Assembly: GCA_031394355.1 (NCBI GenBank)
Contig: JANNSU010000077.1
Coordinates: forward strand, 12,202 to 76,201
DNA: 64,000 nucleotides
Direction: 5' to 3'
Origin: JAEUMY01 sp031394355
GTDB lineage: Bacteria; Pseudomonadota; Gammaproteobacteria; Burkholderiales; Usitatibacteraceae
The translations under genes and the position numbers were made by a program. Position 1 is the stretch's first letter. The number at the start of each line of letters is the position of its first letter. Below are positions 17,950 through 27,605 of this stretch, one piece after another. The notes beneath the pieces were generated by a model that made no database searches, had not been told where the DNA came from, and was given only the letters and a program-made list of their open reading frames with translations.

Positions 17950-18674
17950 TGGCGGCATTGCCTGCACAGGCGGATGCCTCGCTGCTCAGCTTGCGCAACG
18001 TATGCAAGAGCTATGTGACGGCTGACATCGAGACGCCAGTACTCAAGAATGTTGATCTCGACATTGGCAGGGGTGAATTTGTCGCGATCATGGGCCAGTC
18101 CGGTTCGGGAAAATCCACCTTGATGAACATTCTCGGCTGCCTTGACACACCAACCAGTGGCGAATATTCGCTGGATGGACAGGAAGTCTCAGCACTGAAA
18201 GATGATGATCTTGCTCGGGTCAGGAACCGGACCATCGGATTCGTGTTTCAGGGCTTCAATCTTCTGAAACGCATGCCGCTCATCGACAATGTTTGCCTGC
18301 CACTGCTTTATTCCGGCCTGGATCGAACACAGGCTAGGAAGCGCGCACAGATCCGCTTGGAACAGACCGGACTGGGCAGTTATGCATTCAGACTCCCCAA
18401 CCAGATCTCCGGCGGGCAACAACAGCGCGTCGCAATTTCTCGTGCACTGGTGAACGATCCGCCACTTATTCTCGCGGACGAGCCCACGGGCAACCTGGAT
18501 ACCCAAACCAGCGCTGAAATCATGCGGTTGTTTACAGACCTGAACCAGTCACAAGGCATCACCATGCTCATCGTTACACATGAGCCGGATGTCGCCCGCT
18601 ATGCACAACGATTGGTCCGCCTCAAGGACGGGCTGGTTACCTATGATGGCCCCGTGAAGGACGCGCACCTATGA
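17949..18674 (+). CDS. MacB-type ABC transporter ATPase (separate subunit)
   Basis: A 241-residue ABC ATPase with Walker A GQSGSGKST (about residue 50), Q-loop GFVFQGFNLL, signature ISGGQQQRVAISRAL, Walker B LILADEPTGNLD and H-loop VTHEPDVARYAQR. The sequence is of the MacB/LolD/FtsE group. In E. coli MacB the ATPase is fused to the permease; here they are separate genes overlapping by ATGA. A palindrome copy (18160) encodes GEYS in the conserved SGEY turn after Walker A. Confidence 0.95.
   Translation: MAALPAQADASLLSLRNVCKSYVTADIETPVLKNVDLDIGRGEFVAIMGQSGSGKSTLMNILGCLDTPTSGEYSLDGQEVSALKDDDLARVRNRTIGFVFQGFNLLKRMPLIDNVCLPLLYSGLDRTQARKRAQIRLEQTGLGSYAFRLPNQISGGQQQRVAISRALVNDPPLILADEPTGNLDTQTSAEIMRLFTDLNQSQGITMLIVTHEPDVARYAQRLVRLKDGLVTYDGPVKDAHL
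18160..18171. repeat. Iterated palindrome copy 5 (12-bp form), inside the ABC ATPase gene
   Basis: GCGAATATTCGC with flanks G and T. It encodes GEYS in a turn where that sequence is normal for the family, so this copy may be partly coincidental. Confidence 0.85.
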
Positions 18675-19894
18675 ACGCCACACAGATCGCATTGGAGGCG
18701 TTTCGCGCCATGGGCATGAACAAGCTCCGCACTGGCCTCACCATGCTGGGCATCATCATTGGCGTCGGTGCCGTGGTGATGATGTTGGCGATCGGCGAAA
18801 GCGTGCGCGCCGACATCAATCAGCGCATTGCCAGCATGGGCAGCAACCTCTTCATCATCTTCCCGGGATCGCAAACCAGCGGCGGCGTTCGCGTCGGACG
18901 GGGTGGCGTACAGACGTTGACTGAAGGCGATGCGCAGGCCCTGCAGCGACTGGAGAATGTGGAGTTCGTCGCGCCCGTTATTCAACGCGGCTTCCAGGTC
19001 CAATCCGGTTACAGCAACTGGAACACGATGGTTTACGGTGTGACACCCGAGTTCTTCGCCATCAAGGCCTGGGATACGAGTCTCGGCAGCCTGTTTGGTG
19101 ATATGGAAATCCGCTCTGTCTCCCGGGTGGCAGTCATCGGCCAAAGTGTGGCAACGAACCTGTTCGGAGACTTCGACCCCATCGGACAGTCCATCCGGAT
19201 CCAGAACAAGCCCTTCGAAGTCATCGGCGTTCTGGCGGACAAGGGTAGTGACCTCGGCGGCAGCGACCAGGATGATTCCATCTACATTCCCATGAGCACT
19301 GCTCGGCAGCAGGTTATCCGCCAATGGTTTCCGGGGAGCGTGAACTACATCATGGTCCAGGCGCAGTCTGCAAAGGTCATGGCCGATGTGAAATACGACC
19401 TCGGCCAAACGCTGAGAGTACGTCACCGGATTCGAGAGGATCAGGAAGATGACTTCACTGTTCGGGATCTCTCTGCCATTGCTGAGGCAGCAGCGGGCAT
19501 CGCAACGGGCCTTACTCTGCTGCTTGGCGCAATCGGTTCCATTTCCCTGCTGGTTGGTGGCATCGGCATCATGAATATCATGCTGGTTTCAGTAACCGAG
19601 AGAACGCGTGAAATCGGAATACGCATGGCGCTGGGCGCTAGACGAAATGATGTGTTGTCGCAATTCCTCATGGAAGCGATCGTGATTTGCATCTGCGGTG
19701 GCGCTGCAGGTGTTGCGCTGGCCTACGCGGGCACCTTGGCCATCAGTCGTTTCTCGCCGCTGCAGGTCGGCATGAGCAGCTTCGGCATTCTGCTTGCATT
19801 CAGCTTCTCGGCCGTAATTGGCATCTTTTTCGGCTTCTATCCAGCCAAGCGAGCGGCGGGATTGAAGCCGGTGGAGGCGTTGCGGTATGAATAG
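18671..19894 (+). CDS. MacB-type ABC transporter permease
   Basis: A 407-residue permease. One N-terminal TM (about 20-42, LTMLGIIIGVGAVVMML), a large periplasmic domain (MacB_PCD-type, about 45-270), then three TM helices (about 280-305, 330-360 and 370-395) with the FtsX signature segments RTREIGIRMALGARRNDVL and FYPAKRAAGLKPVEALRYE. This is the mechanotransmission type of ABC exporter, which pushes periplasmic substrates through a TolC-type tunnel. It overlaps the ATPase gene by ATGA; the next gene starts 32 nt downstream. Confidence 0.94.
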   Translation: MNATQIALEAFRAMGMNKLRTGLTMLGIIIGVGAVVMMLAIGESVRADINQRIASMGSNLFIIFPGSQTSGGVRVGRGGVQTLTEGDAQALQRLENVEFVAPVIQRGFQVQSGYSNWNTMVYGVTPEFFAIKAWDTSLGSLFGDMEIRSVSRVAVIGQSVATNLFGDFDPIGQSIRIQNKPFEVIGVLADKGSDLGGSDQDDSIYIPMSTARQQVIRQWFPGSVNYIMVQAQSAKVMADVKYDLGQTLRVRHRIREDQEDDFTVRDLSAIAEAAAGIATGLTLLLGAIGSISLLVGGIGIMNIMLVSVTERTREIGIRMALGARRNDVLSQFLMEAIVICICGGAAGVALAYAGTLAISRFSPLQVGMSSFGILLAFSFSAVIGIFFGFYPAKRAAGLKPVEALRYE

Positions 19895-19926
19895 GTCAAC
19901 CTCCTCGTCACAAGTCAGACTTTGAA

Positions 19927-21957
19927 ATGAGTCCAGAACGCATTGAACCCAGGTATATGACTGCATCGCGTAACTGGATGGCGCGGGTCGCCTTATTGCG
20001 TCCTTTCGACAGACAGATAGTTCCGCTAGTGCTGCTGATCGCATTCGCGTGGGTGGTCAATTGGTTGATGGGCAAAGACATCAATGCTGACTTCATTGCG
20101 TATCACATGTACGCAGCGCACGCCCTGCTTGGCGGGCACCATCAGTCTGATTTCATGGCAGCGGGGCCACAGTCATACTTGAATCCGGCCGGGTATGTCC
20201 CGTTTTACTTGATGCTGAAGGCAAACTGGCCCGCATTGCTGGTCAGCACAGTCATGGCAACCGTGCATTCCCTGAATCTGGTTGTGCTTTGGAAACTGTG
20301 CCGTGATCATTTGTTTGCTCAAGCCACGTATCGAAATGCACTCAGCTTCCTCGCCGTCATGTTGGGTGCCATTTCACCCGTCTTCTTCGCAACGCTTGGC
20401 AGCAGTTTTCTTGACCCCATGCTGTCAGTGCTGGTACTCGGCGGTCTACTCCTGATTGCACAGGCATCCACATCACAACCAAGCAGAGCCCGATTGCTGC
20501 TCGGCGCTGGGTTGCTTTTCGGCGTTGCGGCTGGACTCAAGCTTACGAATGGCATCTTCGCCGTTGCCGCGCTGATCGCCATTCAGACTTTGCATGGCAC
20601 GCTGTATTTGAGGATTCAACGAGCCGCCATGTTCTCACTGGCTGTTCTTGCGGGATTGGCAATGGCTAGTGGATGGTGGAGTTGGATGCTCTGGGAACAA
20701 TTCGGCAACCCGGTCTTTCCGCTATTCAACGGAATATTCAAGTCACCTGACTTCCCCGCAGTTTCAGTGACCCATGACAGATTTGCGCCGCACGGTATCT
20801 GGGACTTTCTCATGTTGCCACTGCGCATGATGAAAATGAACAGCGGTATCTATGTGGAGATACTGGCACCGGATATTCGTGCGGGCGTGTTGCTGATCCT
20901 GGCAGGTGCCACTGCTTTGGTGGCCACTTACAGGCGTACACGTGCTGCCAGTGTCAACCCGGTGCCGGTTTCCGCTGTAGCGATTCAGGTCGCCATTTTT
21001 TTTCTGGTTGCTTGGGCACTTCTTTTTGGCACTTCCGGCAACGGCAGGTACGCAATCCCGCTGCTTTTGCTGTTAGGCCCCTTGATCGTCTATCTCCTTC
21101 ACTTTTGCTTTCGCCGTGAAGGCAGCACCTTGGCTGTTGCAACGATACTGGTGGTGCTGCAGGGCCTGCATGGTTACAAGGGGGAGTACCCCCGATGGGA
21201 TGCTGCGCCGTGGACACGCAACTGGGTCGATGTTGCGTTGCCAAAACAGCTCACTGAAAAACCTGCGGCGTATTTGTCCCTGAGTACTGTCAACCTCGGC
21301 GTACTTTTTCATCACATGTCTGCTGGCAGCAGTTTTGTTAGCCTGGTGGGCTTTGAACCACTTTCGCCTGATGGAGCCGGGTCGGCGAGAATTCGGCAGT
21401 TCATTGACCGAAACGAGGGGAATCTCAGAATACTTATTCAAACCGAAGACAAAGTCGGATCAGAATGGTTTCAGCGGGGCCAGGTGGATCCCGTTCTGGC
21501 ACCCACGGTAGCGCGAATGCTGGCTCCCTGGGGGCTACGGTTGGTCAACCATGATTGCGCCTTTGCCGAGATTTCCATGCATGGTGGCGCCGGTGCAGCC
21601 AGGACAGGCAATCAGGCAAATCTATTGGGCATCATGCTGATCAGTTGTCCGGTACAAGCAGGACCGGGAGAAGACGAAGCAATGCGGACAGATCGCGCCT
21701 GGGCAACAACGATTTTTGACCGCGTTTCCTCAGCATGTCCGCTGTTATTTCCGCCGCCGGGAGGCTTTCCCCAGAAAGCGGGAGAGGCCTGGATCAAGCG
21801 ATTTGCAGGTACTGATACGATTCTGTCGATCTTTTCTGGCAACGTTCAACACTCGCGCTTTCCCTTTGGGCCCTTTGGCGTTGATTTGGGCAACGCATCA
21901 GATTGGGCAGTGGCGACACAGCCCATCGCTTGCAAGTATATTGCTCGCCCTTGGTAG
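19927..21957 (+). CDS. Polytopic membrane protein, possibly a GT-C-type glycosyltransferase
   Basis: A 676-residue protein with about ten hydrophobic segments between residues 30 and 400 and a soluble C-terminal region of about 250 residues. The first external loop after TM1 holds acidic residues (INADFIAYHMYAA), the position of the catalytic or metal-binding Asp in GT-C enzymes that use polyprenyl-linked sugars. This is suggestive only; I recognise no family with certainty. It starts 32 nt after the permease gene but is not an expected part of a MacAB system. It is followed by a terminator at 22130-22161. Confidence 0.7.
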   Translation: MSPERIEPRYMTASRNWMARVALLRPFDRQIVPLVLLIAFAWVVNWLMGKDINADFIAYHMYAAHALLGGHHQSDFMAAGPQSYLNPAGYVPFYLMLKANWPALLVSTVMATVHSLNLVVLWKLCRDHLFAQATYRNALSFLAVMLGAISPVFFATLGSSFLDPMLSVLVLGGLLLIAQASTSQPSRARLLLGAGLLFGVAAGLKLTNGIFAVAALIAIQTLHGTLYLRIQRAAMFSLAVLAGLAMASGWWSWMLWEQFGNPVFPLFNGIFKSPDFPAVSVTHDRFAPHGIWDFLMLPLRMMKMNSGIYVEILAPDIRAGVLLILAGATALVATYRRTRAASVNPVPVSAVAIQVAIFFLVAWALLFGTSGNGRYAIPLLLLLGPLIVYLLHFCFRREGSTLAVATILVVLQGLHGYKGEYPRWDAAPWTRNWVDVALPKQLTEKPAAYLSLSTVNLGVLFHHMSAGSSFVSLVGFEPLSPDGAGSARIRQFIDRNEGNLRILIQTEDKVGSEWFQRGQVDPVLAPTVARMLAPWGLRLVNHDCAFAEISMHGGAGAARTGNQANLLGIMLISCPVQAGPGEDEAMRTDRAWATTIFDRVSSACPLLFPPPGGFPQKAGEAWIKRFAGTDTILSIFSGNVQHSRFPFGPFGVDLGNASDWAVATQPIACKYIARPW

Positions 21958-22129
21958 TCAATCAGGAAAGGCGCTTCTTGCGAAGTTATATGTGGACCAG
22001 ACACAGCCAATCGGACTGGCGTTGACTCTGAAACCTAAGCCTGAATCCAAGCAAGCTCCCGCTCCCTAGTCCCACGTCAATTGCCCGACGTAGCGAGCAA
22101 TCAAGCGGTTCCCAGCCGCCATAAAAACG

Positions 22130-22161
22130 AAAAGGGCATGTGCAATCGCACATGCCCTTTT
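22130..22161. terminator. Bidirectional Rho-independent terminator
   Basis: Stem of 14 bp: AAAAGGGCATGTGC, loop AATC, GCACATGCCCTTTT. The A-run on one side and T-run on the other serve both the membrane-protein gene (plus) and pilA (minus), which converge here. Confidence 0.9.
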
Positions 22162-22207
22162 ACTGACAGTCTTGACAATACCTGTCAAGACAATCGCTGC
22201 GACAAAA

Positions 22208-22627
22208 TTAGGCGCAGGACTTCGGCACGATCTCAGCCGGCAGGGTGGATGCGCAGGTCCAAGCGCCAGTTGTCGTGTTGAACAGGAACGTTACGTCCTT
22301 GCTAGCAACTTTCGGGTTGATGTTGGCAGCAGCATAGACAGCCTTTGCGGAACAGTCAGCGCCAGCAGCAGCAATTGTCAAGCTGGCAACGTACTTGCCG
22401 GCGGTCACAGCACCAGTCGGTGTAACACAACCACCCGCAAGGCCGGAAGCTGCAACAGCCTCGGCAACCGGGGTCTTCATGCCACCCAGAAGGGTAAAGC
22501 CTTCGGAAGCCTGTGCCTTGGCGGTGTAGTCCTGATATGCCGGAATGGCGACTGCTGCAAGAATACCGATGATCGCAACAACGATCATCAGTTCAATGAG
22601 GGTAAAACCTTGCTGAACTTTACGCAT
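22208..22627 (-). CDS. pilA: Type IV major pilin
   Basis: A 139-residue type IVa prepilin. The ATG at 22627 gives the short leader MRKVQQG, then the prepilin peptidase site G|FTLIE with Glu5, and the hydrophobic helix LMIVVAIIGILAAVAIPAYQDY. The globular domain has cysteines at GGCVTP, ADCSAK and, near the end, WTCAST and KSCA, the last pair fitting a D-region disulfide. AAGGAG lies upstream of this ATG, whereas an upstream in-frame start would add a non-pilin extension. A sigma-54-type promoter precedes it. Other pilus genes are not in the window. Confidence 0.95.
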   Translation of the reverse strand: MRKVQQGFTLIELMIVVAIIGILAAVAIPAYQDYTAKAQASEGFTLLGGMKTPVAEAVAASGLAGGCVTPTGAVTAGKYVASLTIAAAGADCSAKAVYAAANINPKVASKDVTFLFNTTTGAWTCASTLPAEIVPKSCA

Positions 22628-22677
22628 GAAAAATCTCCTTAAGGATTGAGAATGCAAAACACTGCCAAGTCCTAAAA

Positions 22678-22692
22678 GCAAACCTCATGCCA
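22678..22692 (-). promoter_or_regulatory. Sigma-54 (RpoN) promoter of pilA
   Basis: On the minus strand TGGCATGAGGTTTGC has the invariant GG-N10-GC spacing and matches the consensus TGGCACG-N4-TTGC at most positions. Transcription would start about 12 nt beyond the GC, giving a leader of roughly 40 nt before the pilA ATG. RpoN with PilR drives pilA in Pseudomonas and relatives (established there). Confidence 0.8.
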
Positions 22693-22778
22693 ACCAGGAG
22701 AAATTATCCAAATGGCGAAACCTCCCCGATTGCTTGGCCTTGTTGCAACAAATGAAGACGTTAAGGTGCCAATTTGCG

Positions 22779-25700
22779 TCACTGTCTGCGCAGGATGGCG
22801 AATTCGATGTGCGAAACGAGCAATAGCGTGGAGAAGGAACCTTTTAGAACAGGATCAGACTTCAACTTCTCCAGCAAGTTGGATCCAGCGGAATAATCGT
22901 TGGAAAGCAGTGACGCTGCGAGTGCACTTTGAACCGCCAGTGGGTAGTAGTCGGTCTTTGTTCCGGATCTGGCTTGTTCGAATTGAATAATCTCTTCTGC
23001 ATATTGCCGCATTCCCTCCAAGTTGACTTGTACAAGCGCAGCGAGCAAACCAAACCTTGCTGCCAGCTCCTTGTCTTCAGTGATATGCCTCATGCACGCT
23101 GCGTTCTTGGCCTGTTGAATAAGTGCAACGGACTCGCTCCGGTTTATGCCGCTAACCGTGATTCGCAGCAGTGTGTCGAATGCATCGAGCCACAGAGATG
23201 CCTGTGCCTTGGTACAAGATTTCATGCCCAATTGAACCAACGCGATATGTTCTCGAATGCGCTCAGGTGTCGAGAGATTGACGGCCTGGACGTCCTTCCC
23301 CAGCGCCTCAAAGATGTCCAGCGCAACATAGGCTCTTGCAAAGGATGCTGCGCTGGATTGTCCACCACGATTCTTCGATGCAAGCGCCAAATCCGCAATC
23401 TGAGGCAAACGAATCGAGTCAACGACGGAAACCAGCGGAACAAATGAGGTAGCAAGGCCACCAAAGTCCGAAATTGCGCTCGATCCGATAAAGCGTTCTC
23501 TTGGCGCATTCAGATCGACCACCGGATAGAAGTCCGAATTGGGCCGAATGGCAAAACTGTTTATCAGGGGTTCAAGCGACTTCCGACTTCCAACCTTGAG
23601 CAACTGGAATTCGGACAGCTGCTGGTACCCGAGTCGATTGAGTGAACTCTTCCAGGCAGGAATCAGGAATGGATCCGTCAGCGTGGCGGGGAGCGTGGAC
23701 CGTGATGCAATGATGACTGCATCGCCGGGTCCGGCAAAGTAGATCGTGTAATCCCCAAACTCCTGACCGAGCGCCTTCAGAATTGAAGCCAGAATGTACG
23801 GTTTGGTATCGTACAACTGAATCCACTGCACCAATACGCCACCATCTGAAAGGTGATGCTTGATGCGCGAATAAAACTCCCGGGAAAATAGCGTCGATAC
23901 ACCGCTGATCCAAGGATTGGAGGGCTCTGAAATGATGATGTCATATTTCCGACCCTGCGACGAGAAATAGGTCTTCGCATCCTCGACAATCAAGTTGCTC
24001 CGGGGGTCGGTATACGCACGCTCGTTCAGAGGCAGAAAGAGCTTTGCCCCTTCGAGCATTGCTGCCTCAATTTCAATTGAGTCCACGCGAGCAACACCAG
24101 GATTTCCCAGCACAGTGTGTGTGGTCAACCCCGATCCAAATCCGATATTGGCGATGAGCTTGGCATCTGGCCGGTGAAGAAAAGGAAGAATCGCGGCAAG
24201 TTCCATCGTGTGCTCGTCAGACGTGGAAACTTTATCCCGCTCTACGGTTCTGATGGCTGCATCTGTCTTGCCGTTGGTGCGAATATCCAAGCCGGTTGCG
24301 GTTTCAAGCACGGATATGCTGGCAGTCTTACCATCGCGGTGAAAGCGCAGCTTCGTACTGGAATCTGTCATGAATTGGCCAAAGCGATAGACGCCCGAGG
24401 CCATTTTCAATTCATCCAACCGGAATACCGAAACATAGCCCACAAGCAGCAGGAACACGACCGCTACCGAAGACTTCAACACAAAGTGAAGGCGCTCTTT
24501 CAGGCTGAAAAGAATCAGCAATGCCAACAAGAACTCCATGAGCGCGCCGACACCTGTGATGCCTTTGACACCCAGATACTCCATGCCGACATGCGTTGCC
24601 AGAAACGTCCCGGCAATAGCGCCAAGCGTATTTGCCGCATATATCTGTCCGACGGCTTGCTCACCGCTACGATTTGCGAGAAGCGCCCGAGTCGCTAGCG
24701 GCAACGTCATACCCGCGCAAAATGCAGTTGGAATCATCATGAGCGATGCAACCGAGTAGCTGCCCAGCACAAAGAGCGAGTAACCATTCTCCGTTCGGGA
24801 CAACCCTTGATACAGCCACTGCACCAAGTCAAGCAGGTAGGAATAGCTCATTACTGCCGTTAACGCCGCCACACACTTGACCAAAAGGACAATCGAAAGT
24901 GCACGCGCATAGTTTTGTATGCGATGACCAATCAGAGTCAAGGCCAGGCCACCCAATGCAATCCCCAAAATGAACGAAGAGAGCATGACTTCGAACGAGT
25001 GTGTCGATGCACCAATCGCCATGGACAGCATTCGAATCCACGCAATCTCGAACATGAATGATGCGGCGCCGGTGATGAACGCACCCAAATACATCAATTG
25101 CGAAATTCGAGCTGCTCGGGCAGAACTCCAGTCAGCTTCAGATTTTGTGCCGGGGTCACTTGCGTTAGTGGAGACCACTTGCTTGGTAAAACCCCACACA
25201 ACCAGTGCAAGCACGATATTCAGCAATCCGGCAGTGAATATTGTTCCGGGCAAGCCAAGCCGCTCGATCAGGAAGAAGCCGGATGCCAACACGCCTACCG
25301 CTGCCCCAAAGGAGTTGGTGAAATAGAGCATCGGAAGATACCTGCCGCCGTGGTCACCGTAGGCCCGCATGATTCCGCCACTCATCAAGGGAAATGTGGT
25401 GCCCAGAAGGATCGATGCTGGAAGTATCAGCAGGGCGGCACAGGTCCACTTGAACAGGCTGATGCCCGGTTCGCTGCCAATAGACGGAATCGCCGTTGCG
25501 AACGACCAATCCGTTACGGCAACAAAGATCGAATGAAACGCAATGGCCAAAATGCCGATAAAGAATTCTGCAATGGCGTACCCAATCAGAAGACTCTTCA
25601 GCCTCGTGGAATAACGGCTAGCGGCCCAGGATCCCAGCGCCATTCCACCCATGAAAATACCAAGCACCAGTGTCTGGGCATAGGCGGCGTGCCCCAAAAA

Positions 25701-25796
25701 CAGTTTCAGGTAGTGACTCCAGATTGACTGGTAAATGAGTCCAGCAAACCCTGAAACCGTAAAGAGAACGAGAAACACTGAAACGGGGATACGCAT
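22779..25796 (-). CDS. Membrane-bound spermidine synthase-like protein (MFS-like TM domain plus SpeE-like domain)
   Basis: A 1005-residue protein. Residues about 1-470 hold a dozen or more hydrophobic segments in an MFS-like layout (RIPVSVFLVLFTVSGFAGLIYQSIWSHYL at the start, given as residues 2-30). Residues about 500-720 resemble the aminopropyltransferase/Rossmann fold: IANIGFGSGLTTHTVL, VDSIEIEAAMLEGA, IIVEDAKTYF-type element and IISEPSNPWISGVSTLFSREFY. The last 270 residues are helical and lack a clear family. Such fusions are common in bacteria and mostly uncharacterised; true polyamine synthesis is doubtful. It lies downstream of the signalling cluster, 115 nt after the end of the HD-GYP gene. 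Confidence 0.82.
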   Translation of the reverse strand: MRIPVSVFLVLFTVSGFAGLIYQSIWSHYLKLFLGHAAYAQTLVLGIFMGGMALGSWAASRYSTRLKSLLIGYAIAEFFIGILAIAFHSIFVAVTDWSFATAIPSIGSEPGISLFKWTCAALLILPASILLGTTFPLMSGGIMRAYGDHGGRYLPMLYFTNSFGAAVGVLASGFFLIERLGLPGTIFTAGLLNIVLALVVWGFTKQVVSTNASDPGTKSEADWSSARAARISQLMYLGAFITGAASFMFEIAWIRMLSMAIGASTHSFEVMLSSFILGIALGGLALTLIGHRIQNYARALSIVLLVKCVAALTAVMSYSYLLDLVQWLYQGLSRTENGYSLFVLGSYSVASLMMIPTAFCAGMTLPLATRALLANRSGEQAVGQIYAANTLGAIAGTFLATHVGMEYLGVKGITGVGALMEFLLALLILFSLKERLHFVLKSSVAVVFLLLVGYVSVFRLDELKMASGVYRFGQFMTDSSTKLRFHRDGKTASISVLETATGLDIRTNGKTDAAIRTVERDKVSTSDEHTMELAAILPFLHRPDAKLIANIGFGSGLTTHTVLGNPGVARVDSIEIEAAMLEGAKLFLPLNERAYTDPRSNLIVEDAKTYFSSQGRKYDIIISEPSNPWISGVSTLFSREFYSRIKHHLSDGGVLVQWIQLYDTKPYILASILKALGQEFGDYTIYFAGPGDAVIIASRSTLPATLTDPFLIPAWKSSLNRLGYQQLSEFQLLKVGSRKSLEPLINSFAIRPNSDFYPVVDLNAPRERFIGSSAISDFGGLATSFVPLVSVVDSIRLPQIADLALASKNRGGQSSAASFARAYVALDIFEALGKDVQAVNLSTPERIREHIALVQLGMKSCTKAQASLWLDAFDTLLRITVSGINRSESVALIQQAKNAACMRHITEDKELAARFGLLAALVQVNLEGMRQYAEEIIQFEQARSGTKTDYYPLAVQSALAASLLSNDYSAGSNLLEKLKSDPVLKGSFSTLLLVSHIEFAILRRQ

Positions 25797-25910
25797 TGTT
25801 GGAGTCTTATATTCGCAGAAAAATACTGAATAGCATCATCCGTGCCAAACGGGCAGCATTAGGCATTGACGAATCGGATTGAGCCCCCGTTGCCCCCCGT
25901 GGACAGCCGA

Positions 25911-27563
25911 TCATGCGGGGGAGTTGTGCCTCAAGACATCTTGTTCCGTATGGTCAATCTGGTCAGGATCGAGAAACTCCTGAGCATATTTCAGGTAGAC
26001 GCCCTGCTTGACAAACACTTCAAAAAGATCCGGATCTATATGCCCGTTATCGCGGAACTTCCTTAGGATTCCCAGCGACTCGGATAGCGTCTTACCTTTT
26101 TTGTACGGGCGATCTTTGGCTGTCAGTGCTTCAAAGATGTCCGCAATACCCATGATGCGCGCCTGAAGAGACATTTGGTCTCGCACCAAGCCTTTTGGAT
26201 ATCCTTTTCCGTCCATTCGCTCGTGATGCCCCCCGGCGTACTCGGGAACATTCTTCAGGTGCCGCGGCCAGGGGAGCGCTTCCAGCATCTTGATGGTTGC
26301 GACAATGTGATTGTTGATGATTTCGCGCTCGGCTGGCATCAACGTTCCGTATGGAATCTTCAGATTCTGCCGCTCATCTTCGGTCAGAAAATTAACGCGC
26401 TGCCCATCTGGCCCGACATAGGAGTAGCTTGCAATCTGGTCAACGCGCAACTGATCTTCCAGACTCATGCGTTCACCACCAATATTTTGCTTGTGCAAAA
26501 ACTGACGGTCGCTTTCATACTGGCTGCAGCGATCACGAAATACTGACTCAAGCTCTTTCTGCTTTCCGCTTCCCGATACCTGGCCCGCAAGTTGGGCTTC
26601 GAGGTACTCAATCCTGGCTTCCTTCAGCAGGATCTCAAACTTCGCATCGATCAAGTGAATTCGGTCAAAGATCGCCTCCAGCTTGGTGGCTTTGTCAACG
26701 ACATGTACTGGCGTGGTGATCTTTCCGCAGTCATGCAAGAGGCCAGCGATCTTCAACTCATACCGATCCTTGTCGGTCATCGTGAAGTCCTTCAGCGGCC
26801 CCTCCATGGTGTTGGCGGCGGCCTCGGCCAGCATCATGGTCAATGTGGGGACCCGCTTGCAGTGCCCCCCGGTATAGGGCGACTTGTCGTCAATGGCGGT
26901 ATTGATCAACTCGATCAACGACTCAAACAGCGCCTCGAGTTGGCCAATCAACAATCGATTGGTCAAAGCAATTGCAGCTTGAGAGGCCAATGATTCGGCC
27001 AGGCGCTGGTCTTCAGGCGTGAACGTGACAACTTCACTCGTTGTCGGATGAAGCGCATTCAGCAGCTGCAGTACGCCGATGACCTCTCCTTCATGATTCT
27101 TCATCGGCATGGTCAAGAATGAACGCGATCTATATCCGGTCTTCTTGTCAAAGTTCCTTGTACCCGAAAAGTCGAAGCCCTCTTCGGTGTAGGCGTCCGC
27201 GACATTTACAGTCTGGTGCGTGAGCGCCGCATAGGCTGCGATCATGCTGTTGTTCGCGTGGCCGTCTTTGTCGTGGAGCGGAATCGGGTAAAAAGGCACC
27301 GCCGCTCCCGATGTCCCGCCTAGCTTGATCCCAAGGCTGTCGGTCATGACAATCTCGAAATTGAGCTTGTCGTCTATCAGGCGATAGAGCGTGCCTCCAT
27401 CGGCATTGGTGATTTTCTTTGCCGCAACCAGGATATTTTCAAGCAGCCTGTTAATGTCCTTTTCCTGAGACAGTGCGACACCGACTGCATTGAGGTACTC
27501 CAGCGACGTGAGCAGGCGCTGTCCGCCGGATTCGATGGAGATCGGCAACGCATCATCTGACAT
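25911..27563 (-). CDS. GAF / HD-GYP domain cyclic-di-GMP phosphodiesterase-like protein
   Basis: A 550-residue cytoplasmic protein. Residues about 20-200 form a GAF sensor domain. The HD motif LLHDCGKI lies near residue 278 and the GYP part HHERMDGKGYPKGL near 460, followed by ARIMGIADIFEALTAKDRPYK. HD-GYP enzymes hydrolyse c-di-GMP to GMP or pGpG with a metal centre. The HD-to-GYP distance is about 180 residues instead of roughly 65; the extra segment is helical and charged (KEARIEYLEAQL, then SVFRDRCSQYESD). It is the last gene of the cluster that starts with the PP2C phosphatase, 43 nt after the ATPase gene. Confidence 0.9.
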   Translation of the reverse strand: MSDDALPISIESGGQRLLTSLEYLNAVGVALSQEKDINRLLENILVAAKKITNADGGTLYRLIDDKLNFEIVMTDSLGIKLGGTSGAAVPFYPIPLHDKDGHANNSMIAAYAALTHQTVNVADAYTEEGFDFSGTRNFDKKTGYRSRSFLTMPMKNHEGEVIGVLQLLNALHPTTSEVVTFTPEDQRLAESLASQAAIALTNRLLIGQLEALFESLIELINTAIDDKSPYTGGHCKRVPTLTMMLAEAAANTMEGPLKDFTMTDKDRYELKIAGLLHDCGKITTPVHVVDKATKLEAIFDRIHLIDAKFEILLKEARIEYLEAQLAGQVSGSGKQKELESVFRDRCSQYESDRQFLHKQNIGGERMSLEDQLRVDQIASYSYVGPDGQRVNFLTEDERQNLKIPYGTLMPAEREIINNHIVATIKMLEALPWPRHLKNVPEYAGGHHERMDGKGYPKGLVRDQMSLQARIMGIADIFEALTAKDRPYKKGKTLSESLGILRKFRDNGHIDPDLFEVFVKQGVYLKYAQEFLDPDQIDHTEQDVLRHNSPA

Positions 27564-27605
27564 GCTTTGCCCCGAGACGAATGTGCATCTTTGGCTGGCC
27601 AGGAT

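Noticed and set aside
22628..22681. Upstream extension of the pilin start
   Set aside because: The extra 18 residues do not fit a prepilin leader, and the sigma-54 promoter and the AAGGAG site point to the ATG at 22627.
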